Assembly (NCBI GenBank): GCA_900470805.1
Contig: UCCA01000009.1
Coordinates: forward strand, 1 to 64,000
Reading direction: 5' to 3'
DNA from: Hyphomicrobiales bacterium
Lineage (GTDB): Bacteria > Pseudomonadota > Alphaproteobacteria > Rhizobiales > Rhizobiaceae
DNA: 64,000 nucleotides
A program made the position numbers and the translations under genes. A model generated the notes under the pieces. The model was not told the DNA's origin. It searched no databases and saw only the letters and a program-made list of their open reading frames with translations. Within the stretch, counting starts at the first letter, position 1, and each line of letters starts with the position of its first letter. Of the stretch, positions 19,099 to 28,208 are shown in pieces.

Positions 19099-22000
19099 TT
19101 AGCTCAGTCGGCCTGCCGCGTGTGCGAGCATGGTGTAGACCTTGCCGGTATCCGAGGTGAGATAGGACTGGGTAATCGTCCGGTCGCGGTCGGTGCGCGC
19201 AACGTCGGCGAGCAGCTTTTCGAAGTCGGCGATGTAGCGGTTGACGGCGGTGCGGAATTCCGGCTCGCGGTCGTACTTGTGCTTGATCTCGTCGAAGGTC
19301 TGCTGGCCCTTGAGCGTGTAGAGGCGGCGCGTGAACACGTCGCGCTCGCCGCGCTGGTAGCGGCGCCACAGATCGACGGAGGCGTCGTGATCGATGGCAC
19401 GTGCGATATCGACCGACAGCGAATTCAGCGATTCGACGACATGGCGCGGATTGCGGTTGTCAGGCGCGCGGGCCGTTGCAGGGGCCGGCGCCTCGGCGCG
19501 CGGAGCCGGCTGACGTACCGGCGCTTGCTCGGCGGCCTCGTCACGCGATGCGCCGCGCAAGAGATCGCTGATCCAACCTCCGGACGCCGGTGAAGCAGAA
19601 GGCTGCGTTACGGCAGGCGCGCGCTGCGGCGTGGCCGGTGCAGCGGCTGTTGGAGCGAGCGTGCCGCGCAGACCGAAGCCATCCATCGAAGCCTGCGGGA
19701 TCGAAGACTGTGTAACCTGAGCCTGGGAAACCTGAGGCTGCGGGATCGACGATGGCGGGATGGCTGCTGCAGCCGGCGTCGGCGCGGGGGCCGGAGCCAC
19801 CGGCTGGGGTGCCTGCTGCTGGATTGTTGGCTGCGGTGCAGCGCGAGGGGCTGGCTGGGCCTGCGCCATCGCGCGTGCTGCCGGTTCCGAGATTTCGAGC
19901 TGCTGCGTCGAGCGACCGACGATGTGGGAGATATCCTGCAGCGCCTTGATCTGTTCGGAGACGGCGCGGCGCATCGCGGCCGCACTTTCCTTGGCTTCCT
20001 CTGGCAGGTCGAATGCACCACGCTTCAACTCGCTGCGGGTCATGTCGAGTTCCTTGCGGATATCGCCGGCCGAGCGACGAATTTCCTCGGTGGCGCCCGA
20101 GAAGCGGGCAACCGCCTCGTCGACCGCTTCGCGGAGCGATTCGCGCATCTGCTGGGCAGCGCCGTCGGAGACGCGACCGGCATCGCCCATCATGCGTTCG
20201 ACGTCGGACAGCGATGCCGTCAAGCCTCCACGCACGCGATTGGCCAGTTCGCCGGAGCGGCGTTCGGCATTGCCGAAGGCGTTGTCGAGCGTCGCATTGA
20301 CGTCTTCACCAGCCTTGCTGACGCTGCTGCGCATGGCTTCGGCGGCTTCCGCGGCACGCTTTTCGGCGTCCGACAGCGTGTTATTGATGTCGGCGAAGGA
20401 CGACTGGACGCCCTCGCGGAGGTTGTGGCTGACCTGGTTTGAGCGCTGTTCGGCGCGGTCGAAGGCCGAGTCCACCATGCTGCCGAGGGCGCGCATGGTC
20501 TTTTCGATGTCTTCGGAGCGCTGCACGAGGCCGACCGACAGGGTCTGTAGCGCCGACTCGCGATCTTCCAGCGTCGAGACCAGGTTCGACTGCGCCGCAC
20601 CCAACAGGCTGGAGGCCTGGGTGAGCACCTTCGAGTGTTCGTCGAATCGGCCGATGATGCTGCCGACCTGCGACAGCGTCTGGCCTGAGATGTCCGACAG
20701 GCGATCGACCTTGCCTTCGAGAAGTCGGGTCGAGGCCGCGACCATCTCGGCCGCCTTGGAGGCGGAGTCGGTGAAGCGCGAGGTGGTATCGCCGAGACGG
20801 CTGTCGACGGCGGTCAGATCTTCGGCTGCGCGGCTCATCATCTGGCCCATGACGGCGCTGTTGTCGGAGAGCCGGTCGATCAGGCGGTTGACGTTGGAGA
20901 GCAGGCTGTTCTCGATCGCATCGACGGCCGACGCGGCACGCTCGGTGCGGGCGGCGATGGCGTCAATCAGCGCGGCGTTCTCGACGCGCAGGCGTTCGGC
21001 ACGCTCTTCGGTCGCAGCCGCGATCTGGGCCGCGCTCTGCTCAGTGGCGGCGTTGATCTGGGCGGCGGTGCGTTCGCCGGCCGAGGTGATCTGCGCGGCG
21101 GCTTCCTTGCCTGTCTGCGCGTAGCGATCGATCATCGGGCGCGCTGTCTCGTCGAGGATGCGCGACAGTTCGGTCGAGCGGCCCGCCAGCATCGAGTTGA
21201 GTTCGCGGGTGCGGTCGTCGAGCGCGGCGCGGATCGAATTTCCGCGCGCTTCGAGTGCCTGCTCGACAGTGCCAAGCGTGCTGTCGAGTTCGCGCGAGTG
21301 GTCTTCAAGGCCGCTGCGGATGGCCTTGCCGCGGGCTTCGAGCGCCCGGTCGACATCCGCCATCGTCGAGGCAATCTCTTCGCTGGCAGTCGAGATAGTG
21401 GCGCGGATGTCGGTGCCGTGGCCGGCAAAGGTGGTCTGAGCGTCGCTCAGCGCCTTGGAGATCGCGCCGACCTGGCCGCTGACCAGCGTTTCGGCTTCGG
21501 CCACCTTGTTGATGATGGCATTGCCGGCTTCGGAGAATGTCTGTGCGACCGCGGCGGCCTGGCCGGCGAGGCGGTTCTGCGCCTCGGAAACGCGGCTGAC
21601 GATCTGTTCGGAGCGATCACCCATGGCGCGGGCGAAATCGTTGCTCTTGGCATCGAGACCTTCGGCGAACTGCTGGCCGGTCTGGCTGAGGCTGGCGGCG
21701 GCGCGTGCTGCTTCGCCATCCATTTCCTGGGTGGTGTCGGCAACGGCGCTGCGCAGCGAGGCGGCGAGGCCGGCTGCCTTGCCCTCGATGGTGCGGTTGA
21801 CGGCGTCGAGACCGACGTTCAAGGCGCGGTCCATGGTCGACAGGCGTTCGTCAAGATGCGCGGTGCCGCGTTCCATGGCTTCGCCGATGCCTGCCGTGCG
21901 GGCGTCGATACCGGAGGCAAGGTTTGCGGCGCGGCTGTCGATCTCGGACGCCAGATGGCTTGTGCGGTCGTCGATCGTTTCAGAGAACTTGGCGATGCTG

Positions 22001-25000
22001 CCATCCACTGCGCTGGCGATGCGACCCGAGGTCTCGTCGCTGAGCGTGCCGAGACGGGCGATGCCGTCGGTCAGGGTGTTGGACAGGCGCTCGCCTGCCG
22101 CGTCGACCTGCTCGGCAACGCCGCCGACGCCATCGCGGATACGGTTTTCAAGGGCGGCAAGGCCGGCCTCGACGCGGGAGCCGGTATCGGCAAAGCGGCC
22201 GGTCATGCCCTCGATCGACTGATCGAGGTTCGAGGCGAAGCTTTCCGTTGATCGGGAGATTTCGTCGGCGGCATTCTGGAAGCGGCCGGCGATGTTGCCG
22301 GTGCTGTCGCGAAGGCGATCCTCGAGCGACTGGGCGCTGTTGTCGATCGTCTGGCGAATTGAGGCCTCGCGATCTTCCAGCGACATTTCCAGCATGCTGA
22401 CGCTGGCGGCGATCGATGCGCCGATGGTCGTTGCCTGATCGGCCAGCGTGTCGCCGATGTGCGCTTGCGCCTCGCTCAGTGTCAGGTTGATCGCCTGCGT
22501 GCGGTCGTCCAGCGTCGCGCGGATGCGTTCATGAGCCGAGCCAAGGCCATCCTCAAGACGGGTTGCGGCATTGCCCGTGAGCGCTTCGAAGCGATCGGCG
22601 GCTGCCGTGAGGCCGTCTTCGATGCGGTCGCTGCCGCTTGCGAGCGTGCCTGAAATGGTCAGGCTGTGATCGGCCAGCGCGCGTTCGAGACGCTGCTGGT
22701 TATCGGTGTAGGCGTTGCGGATTTCCTGGGCCTTGTCGGTGAAGGCGCCCGCAACGCGGGATTCGGCTCCGGCGACGGAATCGAGCAGGGCGTTGGTGCG
22801 GGCGTCCAGCACTTCGTCGAAGCGGCTCTGGCTGTCGCCGAAGGAGATCGCCAGCGCCATGGACTTTTCGGCCAGCGTGTCGGCCAGACGGTCGTGGACG
22901 TCGGCGATCGATGCGGTGATGCCCTCGGCGTTGCGGGCGAGGGTGCTTTCGATCTGGTCGTGGCCGTCCCTCAGGGAAGCGGCGAGCGCAGATGCGCGCT
23001 GCTCGAGCGCACCGGCGATGCGATCGTGACCGCTGGCCAAAGAGCCAACGATGCCCTCGGCGTGATGCCCAAGCGTGTCTTCAAGGCGCGAATGGCCTTC
23101 GTTGAGCGTGATCGCCAGGCCCATCGCCCGGTCTTCCAGCGTCTCGTTGATCTTGTCATGGCCGGATGCAAGCGAGCTTGCAATGCCATCGGCGTGGTGC
23201 GCGAGCGTATTGGCCAAACGGCTCTGGCTGTCGTCCAGCGAGATGGCGAAAGCCATCGTGCGGTCGTCGATCGCCTCGGCCAGCTTTTCATGACCGGCCG
23301 CGAGCGACTGCGAGATGGCCTGCGCACGGGTGTCGAGGCTGTTCTCGATCAGGCTGCGGCCTTCGTTCATCGATGCGGCAAAGGCTGCGCTGCGCTCGGC
23401 GAGCGTGTCGGCAAGCTTTTCCTGGCCGCCGGCCAGCGACTGCGAGATGGCGCTCGCGTGGCTGCCGAGCGTGTCGTCGATGCGGCTGTGGCCTTCGTTC
23501 AGCGAGATGGCCAGCGCCATAGCGCGGTCGTCAAGGGTCTCGGCAAGGCGATCATGGCCGGAGGCGATCGAGCTGGAAATCGCGTCGACCTGCGTGCCCA
23601 GCGTTTCTTCAAAGCGGTTCTGGCTCTCGTTGAGCGAGATCGCCAGGCTCATGGCCTTGTCATCAAGCGTGTCGGCCAGGCGGTCGTGACTGCTGGTAAC
23701 GGCCTCGATGATGGCATCCGAACGGCTTGCCAGGGTGTTCTCGAAGCGTGACTGGCTGTCCGACAGGGCGCCGACAAACGCGCCGCTGCGGGCCGACATG
23801 ACGTCGTCGATGCGCTCGTGCGCGGAATCCAGCGCCTGGGTGATATCCTGGGCGCGCCGGGAAATCGTGGTGTTCAGTTCGTCGGCGCGGCCGAAGGCCG
23901 AGGTGATCTGGTCGGTGCCAGCCGAAACCGCCGAGCTGAGATCGGTTGTCGTCGACAGAAGCGTGTCGCGGAATTCCGTGGCCCGGGCGGACAGGTTGTT
24001 GTGCAGCTCCGAGGTGCCGGAGGCGAGCGCCAGCGAGATTTCGGAGGTAGCGTGGCTCAGCGCCGAGGTCATTTCCGTCGTGCGGGCGCCGATGGCACCG
24101 GCGACCTCCTCGACCTTGTCGGTCAGGGTGCTTTCGAGGATCTCGCGACCGGTCGAAAGCGCCGTGGTCAGCGCGAAGGAGTGATCCGTAAGCTCCGAAC
24201 CGATCCGCTCGATGCTCGAGCTCAAGATGCCATTCAGCGAATCCGATCCGCCACTCAGCGTATCGTTGATGCGGTTGAGGCTCTCCATCAGCTTGTTGTC
24301 GAGGGTGCCGGCGCGCTGATCGAAAGCGTTGGTGAATTCGGCGACGCGCTCGTCGAACGAGGTCGAGAGCTGCGCGACGGTCGCCTGCAGACGCTCGTCA
24401 AAGAAGCCCGAACGCAGGTCGAGATCCATGATCGTGTCGTCGACGCTCGACTGCAGGCTGTGGCGGAAGCTGGTGCCGCGCTCGTCGAGGGTGCTGTTCA
24501 GCTTGGCCAGGACGTCGTCCAGGGTGGTGGAGATGGTGCGTTCGCCGCCGGTCAGGCTTTCGTTGATCTCGCGGGTGCGGGCAATCAGGATTTCGTTGAG
24601 CTGGCGGGCGCGGTCGTTCAGGGCCGCATTCAGCTTTTCGGCGTTGCTGTCCATGGTGGACGCGCGCGTTTCGAACTGGCTGAGAATGGTGTTGCCGTGG
24701 GTGCTGAGGTTCGAGGTCAGCGAGTCCAGGCGATTGTCGAATTCGTTGGCGAGCGCGAAGCCGGAGGACGTCAATGTCTGCAGCAGCGAATCCGTCTTCG
24801 CGGCGAGCAAGCTGCCGAGCGACTGGATGGCGGATTCCGACTTTTCGGTGATCGTCGCGGCGCGCGTGTCGATCATCGACGCGAAGGCTTCGCCCGAGGT
24901 CGCAAGACGTACGGCGATTTCTTCGGTGGCGAGCGACAGGTCTTCGCGCAGCTGGTCGTGGACACCGACGATCGAGGTGCGGATGCGCTCGGCGTGGTTG

Positions 25001-25797
25001 ACGATCGCCTCGCGCTCGGAACCCAGCTCATGGACGAGACCGCGGACACGCAGTTCGTTGTCGGCATAGCTGCGCTCGAGGGCGTTGACCTCGGAATGCA
25101 CGAGCGTCTCCAGCTCGGAAGCGCGAGCGATGGTGCGCTCGATGCCTTCGTTCATGGCCGAGACTTCGCGGCGCACGGCCTGGCCGACGGTCATGATGCG
25201 TTCGGAGGCGATTGTTTCCGGCTCGGAGAGACGCAGCGCGACTTCGGCCATCGAGCGTGCCGCATTGCGCATGTCCTGGGCGCGGGCCATCATGATGGCG
25301 AATGCGTAGAAGAGCAGCACGGGGATGATTATGCCGACGAGGCCGGCGATGACGCCGGGCAGGGCGATGATGTCGGCCAGCGAACGGATCTGCCAGATCT
25401 GCGGCGAATAGAGCAGCGACATCAGGCCGAGGCCGCCGACGACCCATAGAAGCGAAACAAGCGTGGCGTTGCGGAGGGCTGGACGAGCCGAGCCGTTGTC
25501 GAGCGATTTCAAAAGCGACGCAGGGGTGACCCGACTGCCGTCATTGGCGGCGTAGGCCGGCGCCCGCGATGCCTGTTCCGGAGGGCGCGCTGCGGCCGGG
25601 CTGCGCTGCGGCTGCTTGGCATCGTCTTTACGCTGATTGCGGATCTGGGTTTTTTCGGACACTTTTGCCTCCGAGGCGTCGGGCTTCTTAGCTTGAAGAG
25701 ACGGCGTGGGTTCGTCGTCGAAGTCGATCTGCAGGGCTTCGTCCAATGCTTTGAACGCCTTGTCCTCGATCGATTCGTTGTACTTGTTGTTCGCCAT
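19099..25797 (-). CDS. Giant two-TM coiled-coil protein, growth pole ring (GPR/RgsE)-like
   Basis: At 2232 residues this is the largest gene in the window. Order of parts: a polar cytoplasmic N-terminus (1-110), two TM helices (about 112-130 and 147-170), and then some 1800 residues of almost pure amphipathic helix with apolipoprotein-like repeats. In the middle these are regular 44-residue units (655-1094). A Pro/Ala/Gln-rich linker (about 1970-2115) follows, and a compact C-terminal domain (RHVVESLNSLSVDIARAID to the end). This matches the Rhizobiales growth pole ring protein GPR of Agrobacterium and its Sinorhizobium counterpart RgsE, proteins of about 2100 residues that organise unipolar growth; older annotations say kinesin-like. 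Assignment rests on size and architecture. It has its own terminator, and a candidate CtrA site lies upstream. Confidence 0.85.
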   Translation of the reverse strand: MANNKYNESIEDKAFKALDEALQIDFDDEPTPSLQAKKPDASEAKVSEKTQIRNQRKDDAKQPQRSPAAARPPEQASRAPAYAANDGSRVTPASLLKSLDNGSARPALRNATLVSLLWVVGGLGLMSLLYSPQIWQIRSLADIIALPGVIAGLVGIIIPVLLFYAFAIMMARAQDMRNAARSMAEVALRLSEPETIASERIMTVGQAVRREVSAMNEGIERTIARASELETLVHSEVNALERSYADNELRVRGLVHELGSEREAIVNHAERIRTSIVGVHDQLREDLSLATEEIAVRLATSGEAFASMIDTRAATITEKSESAIQSLGSLLAAKTDSLLQTLTSSGFALANEFDNRLDSLTSNLSTHGNTILSQFETRASTMDSNAEKLNAALNDRARQLNEILIARTREINESLTGGERTISTTLDDVLAKLNSTLDERGTSFRHSLQSSVDDTIMDLDLRSGFFDERLQATVAQLSTSFDERVAEFTNAFDQRAGTLDNKLMESLNRINDTLSGGSDSLNGILSSSIERIGSELTDHSFALTTALSTGREILESTLTDKVEEVAGAIGARTTEMTSALSHATSEISLALASGTSELHNNLSARATEFRDTLLSTTTDLSSAVSAGTDQITSAFGRADELNTTISRRAQDITQALDSAHERIDDVMSARSGAFVGALSDSQSRFENTLASRSDAIIEAVTSSHDRLADTLDDKAMSLAISLNESQNRFEETLGTQVDAISSSIASGHDRLAETLDDRAMALAISLNEGHSRIDDTLGSHASAISQSLAGGQEKLADTLAERSAAFAASMNEGRSLIENSLDTRAQAISQSLAAGHEKLAEAIDDRTMAFAISLDDSQSRLANTLAHHADGIASSLASGHDKINETLEDRAMGLAITLNEGHSRLEDTLGHHAEGIVGSLASGHDRIAGALEQRASALAASLRDGHDQIESTLARNAEGITASIADVHDRLADTLAEKSMALAISFGDSQSRFDEVLDARTNALLDSVAGAESRVAGAFTDKAQEIRNAYTDNQQRLERALADHSLTISGTLASGSDRIEDGLTAAADRFEALTGNAATRLEDGLGSAHERIRATLDDRTQAINLTLSEAQAHIGDTLADQATTIGASIAASVSMLEMSLEDREASIRQTIDNSAQSLEDRLRDSTGNIAGRFQNAADEISRSTESFASNLDQSIEGMTGRFADTGSRVEAGLAALENRIRDGVGGVAEQVDAAGERLSNTLTDGIARLGTLSDETSGRIASAVDGSIAKFSETIDDRTSHLASEIDSRAANLASGIDARTAGIGEAMERGTAHLDERLSTMDRALNVGLDAVNRTIEGKAAGLAASLRSAVADTTQEMDGEAARAAASLSQTGQQFAEGLDAKSNDFARAMGDRSEQIVSRVSEAQNRLAGQAAAVAQTFSEAGNAIINKVAEAETLVSGQVGAISKALSDAQTTFAGHGTDIRATISTASEEIASTMADVDRALEARGKAIRSGLEDHSRELDSTLGTVEQALEARGNSIRAALDDRTRELNSMLAGRSTELSRILDETARPMIDRYAQTGKEAAAQITSAGERTAAQINAATEQSAAQIAAATEERAERLRVENAALIDAIAARTERAASAVDAIENSLLSNVNRLIDRLSDNSAVMGQMMSRAAEDLTAVDSRLGDTTSRFTDSASKAAEMVAASTRLLEGKVDRLSDISGQTLSQVGSIIGRFDEHSKVLTQASSLLGAAQSNLVSTLEDRESALQTLSVGLVQRSEDIEKTMRALGSMVDSAFDRAEQRSNQVSHNLREGVQSSFADINNTLSDAEKRAAEAAEAMRSSVSKAGEDVNATLDNAFGNAERRSGELANRVRGGLTASLSDVERMMGDAGRVSDGAAQQMRESLREAVDEAVARFSGATEEIRRSAGDIRKELDMTRSELKRGAFDLPEEAKESAAAMRRAVSEQIKALQDISHIVGRSTQQLEISEPAARAMAQAQPAPRAAPQPTIQQQAPQPVAPAPAPTPAAAAIPPSSIPQPQVSQAQVTQSSIPQASMDGFGLRGTLAPTAAAPATPQRAPAVTQPSASPASGGWISDLLRGASRDEAAEQAPVRQPAPRAEAPAPATARAPDNRNPRHVVESLNSLSVDIARAIDHDASVDLWRRYQRGERDVFTRRLYTLKGQQTFDEIKHKYDREPEFRTAVNRYIADFEKLLADVARTDRDRTITQSYLTSDTGKVYTMLAHAAGRLS
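22516..23835 (-). repeat. Ten in-frame 132-bp (44-residue) repeats inside the GPR-like gene
   Basis: Residues 655-1094 divide without gaps into ten 44-residue units, each built like SLASGHDRLAETLDDRAMAL followed by AISLNEGHSRLEDTLG and a six-to-eight residue closer such as HHAEGIVG. The fourth to eighth units are the most alike. Forty-four is twice the 22-residue period of exchangeable apolipoprotein helices, and each unit has two Asp/Glu-Thr-Leu half-units. More diverged copies with the same spacing seem to continue on both sides. Confidence 0.85.
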
Positions 25798-26075
25798 TCC
25801 GTTACGCCTCGTTACATCTCAGCCGGTTCACTACGCATCCGGGCTTCCGCGTCGCCCGAACAAACCTTGCCTCTGAACCCGTCCACTCCGGATTAGAGAG
25901 CGGATAAGTATGTCATTTCAGAGTGGATAGCTGCTTTCCCACACATAAGGTATCAAAACATTACCATTATCCACTTGGCGAGCAAAGGCATACACAACCC
26001 AGCTCTCCCAGTCGTATCGTAGTGACACATCCGGGCCTGCTAGACAATTAACGCGTTCGGTCGAATGCCTGGTTG

Positions 26076-26090
26076 TTAACGCTTCATTAA
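26076..26090. promoter_or_regulatory. Candidate CtrA binding site between the GPR-like gene and the Hpt gene
   Basis: TTAA-CGCTTCA-TTAA is an exact TTAA-N7-TTAA full CtrA site, followed 5 bp later by another TTTAAC half-site. It lies 279 bp from the GPR-like start and 170 bp from the Hpt start in a 462-bp AT-richer divergent region (25798-26259). A 68-codon frame there on the minus strand (25918-26124) has no support. Confidence 0.55.
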
Positions 26091-26259
26091 TCGAGTTTAA
26101 CGGGAGCAGGGCATTGAAATCCAATGCGTTAGAAGTGTTTTGCGGGCGTTAACCATAAGACGAGAAATTCGCCCTCAATGCGCCCGAATTTAACGCGATT
26201 GGCACTGCGCCCGCACATCATCGATCCAACGGCGGGACTTAGACGGGAGAATTGGTATC

Positions 26260-26628
26260 ATGGCAGCAGTCAGTATCGCGTTCGCAGCGCCAGATAATTG
26301 CAAGGGGCAGGCGCCCTCGCAGTTGCGGCCGATTGATCTTGTTCATCTGGCAAACCAGACGATGGGCGACAAGGCCCTGGAGCTGGAAGTCCTGCAGATG
26401 TTCGCGCGGCAGGCGCGCTCCTGCCTGCACGAGATGTCGGCCGGCGATGCAAAGGCTGTGGAAGCGGCCGCCCACAAGCTGAAGGGTGCCGCAGGCGCCG
26501 TCGGCGCCTTCAAGGTGCGCGACGCGGCGGAAATGCTGGAAGGCAATTGCGGCGATGCGGCCGCCATGGCCGGCGTCGGCGTGGCCGTCATTGAAGCCGA
26601 AAACTTCATCCTCAAGCTTTGCCGCTGA
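26260..26628 (+). CDS. Hpt domain phosphotransfer protein
   Basis: The 122-residue protein is a stand-alone histidine phosphotransfer domain: a four-helix pattern with the phospho-accepting His72 in AAAHKLKGAAGAVGA, the classic HxLKG motif. Such proteins shuttle phosphate between hybrid kinases and response regulators. No kinase gene is adjacent; CckA lies 10 kb away, but its usual partner ChpT belongs to a different fold family. The ATG has GGGAGA 9 bp upstream. Divergent from the GPR-like gene and followed by a strong terminator. Confidence 0.85.
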   Translation: MAAVSIAFAAPDNCKGQAPSQLRPIDLVHLANQTMGDKALELEVLQMFARQARSCLHEMSAGDAKAVEAAAHKLKGAAGAVGAFKVRDAAEMLEGNCGDAAAMAGVGVAVIEAENFILKLCR

Positions 26629-26684
26629 CCAACGGCTGAAAAGCGATTTATTTGCGACACACCGGCAACTGTGTCGAAACCGAC

Positions 26685-26722
26685 AAGACCCGCTGGTCCA
26701 TTCCGGAGCAGCGGGTCTTTTT
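26685..26722 (+). terminator. Rho-independent terminator after the Hpt gene
   Basis: AAGACCCGCT and AGCGGGTCTT form a 10-bp stem with a 15-nt loop and end in a T-run. Confidence 0.85.
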
Positions 26723-26868
26723 ACGGCAGGTCGGGTGGCGCATTTTGACAAGCGTGTCGCTTATAAATCTGGAATGAAGATGCCGAGGGCTGTCGTTGTT
26801 GACTGCCTGGCTTATTTGTTGGAAGTAAAATTCCAAACCCATCCCACTGATGATCACCGGAAATCACC

Positions 26869-27189
26869 ATGCCCAAACTGACCATTGTCGCCTTCGACGG
26901 TACGCGCTTCGATCTTGATGTCGATCAGGGATCGACCGTCATGGAAAACGCCGTGCGCAATTCCGTGCCGGGCATCGATGCCGAGTGTGGCGGCGCCTGC
27001 GCCTGTGCCACCTGTCATATCTACGTCGATGACGAGTGGACCGAGCGCGTCGGTCCGCCGCAGGCGATGGAAGAAGACATGCTTGATTTCGCATTCGACG
27101 TGCGCCCGACGTCGCGTCTTTCCTGTCAGATCAAGATGAAGGCGGCGCTCGATGGGCTGACCGTGCATGTGCCCGAGCGACAGGCCTGA
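26869..27189 (+). CDS. [2Fe-2S] ferredoxin, adrenodoxin type
   Basis: The 106-residue protein has the adrenodoxin-like iron-sulfur pattern: cysteines in [12 protein letters not shown] (residues 43-54) and a distal cysteine in RLSCQIKM. It carries electrons, typically to cytochrome P450s or in biosynthetic steps (FdxB/ferredoxin VI class). The partner cannot be named from this context, because neither neighbour is a redox enzyme. The ATG follows a weak purine stretch. Confidence 0.92.
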   Translation: MPKLTIVAFDGTRFDLDVDQGSTVMENAVRNSVPGIDAECGGACACATCHIYVDDEWTERVGPPQAMEEDMLDFAFDVRPTSRLSCQIKMKAALDGLTVHVPERQA

Positions 27190-27488
27190 TCGAAACACTG
27201 ATCGCAAGACAAAAAAAGCCCCGCTGGCCGAGATGACGAGCGAGGCGAGGTAGGCGCGTTACCTATGGTCGAGGGAGGATCGACCGAGGCTTCGCAACGC
27301 GCCAGGAGAACCCAGAAAACGAAAGCTCCGGCTGACCGAGCTGAACTTTCGAATGCCTGAATATTAGCGCGTTGTGTTTCATAAGGCTATGGTGAGAAAT
27401 CACCATTCAATGGCTGGGGCGTTGCAAGTTTCGCACAGGTTTCGTTGCGCGGCTAAGCTTTCTTGGTCGTTTTTGCGCCAAGAATCAG
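27190..27488. other. Unassigned intergenic stretch with hairpin and direct repeat
   Basis: No gene was found in these 299 bp. It contains an A7 run, GCCCCGCTGGCCGAG near its start, and a near-copy GGCTGACCGAG about 110 bp later. There is also a perfect hairpin ATGGTGA-GAAA-TCACCAT at 27389-27406. Several GAGGCGAGG/CGAGGGAGG purine tracts are present. A small RNA is possible, but no terminator was recognised. Confidence 0.4.
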
Positions 27489-28130
27489 CTACTTTTCGCC
27501 GCCGGATGCTTTGATCCGGTTGTTCAGCAGGCGAAGCATCCGCTTCTGGAAATTGACCGCCTCGACCTGATCGAATCGCGCCTGCAGCCGATCATGCTCG
27601 GCGATGCCGTCGGTCGATACCTCGGTGACCATTTCCTGCATGCGCTCGCAATTCGGCTGGGCCGGCAGCGCCAGGATCCTCCGTTCCATCGCCCGTGCCT
27701 GCGTTCTGGCAATCTCGGCGTGGCGTTCCTCGTGGCGCTTGATGTCGCTCGAAAGCGTGTCCCAGATCATCGACAATTCGGGGCTGGCGCCGCGCCGGTT
27801 CTTCCAGCGCGGCAGGATGATCTGCGTGTGGACGGTGACGCGCGCCCCGCCGACGCGGCAGCGACCGTTTTCCTCGACATACGTCGCATCTCCGCCGAAG
27901 CGGATCTTGGTGGCGCCGGGATGGCGGGCGGACGAGCCGTTGGCCGTCGGGCCGCGGGTGCTCAGCTGGTCGTCGAGTTCGTCGGCGGTTTTGCCCTTGA
28001 TGTCGAAGTAGGAATAGCTCTTCGTCGCAACGACCGCGGCTCCCGCGGGATTGCCGGTCGCAAGCGAAATGGAAATGGCGAGGAGGAGCGGCATATAACG
28101 CGGTACGGACGGCATTCTGCGAATACTCAT
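27489..28130 (-). CDS. DUF922 family putative Zn-dependent protease, secreted
   Basis: The 213-residue protein has a signal peptide (LLLAISISLATG, cleavage near AGA at about 30). The mature domain contains a YYDIKGKTADELDDQL-like beginning (here YSYFDIKGKTADEL), a WDTLSSDIKRHEERHAEIA helix, and a C-terminal Cys-containing segment. HEERH fits the HExxH zinc-protease motif of DUF922. The ATG at 28130 begins the signal peptide; the longer frame to 28574 overlaps folP in antisense and is rejected. Divergent from folP, whose start lies 78 bp away. Confidence 0.8.
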   Translation of the reverse strand: MSIRRMPSVPRYMPLLLAISISLATGNPAGAAVVATKSYSYFDIKGKTADELDDQLSTRGPTANGSSARHPGATKIRFGGDATYVEENGRCRVGGARVTVHTQIILPRWKNRRGASPELSMIWDTLSSDIKRHEERHAEIARTQARAMERRILALPAQPNCERMQEMVTEVSTDGIAEHDRLQARFDQVEAVNFQKRMLRLLNNRIKASGGEK

Positions 28131-28208
28131 GTTGAAGTTTGCCGGAGCTTGGGGCATAGCCACCGCGAGCGCAATATGATTGCGCGGTTTTTTCGATCGA
28201 TAGGACAA

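Noticed and set aside
25918..26124. 68-codon minus-strand frame between the GPR-like gene and Hpt gene
   Set aside because: No ribosome site or family match; the region is AT-rich divergent promoter DNA.
27594..28208. In-frame upstream extension of folP
   Set aside because: It runs antisense through the DUF922 gene; the family starts near 28209 where a ribosome site is present.
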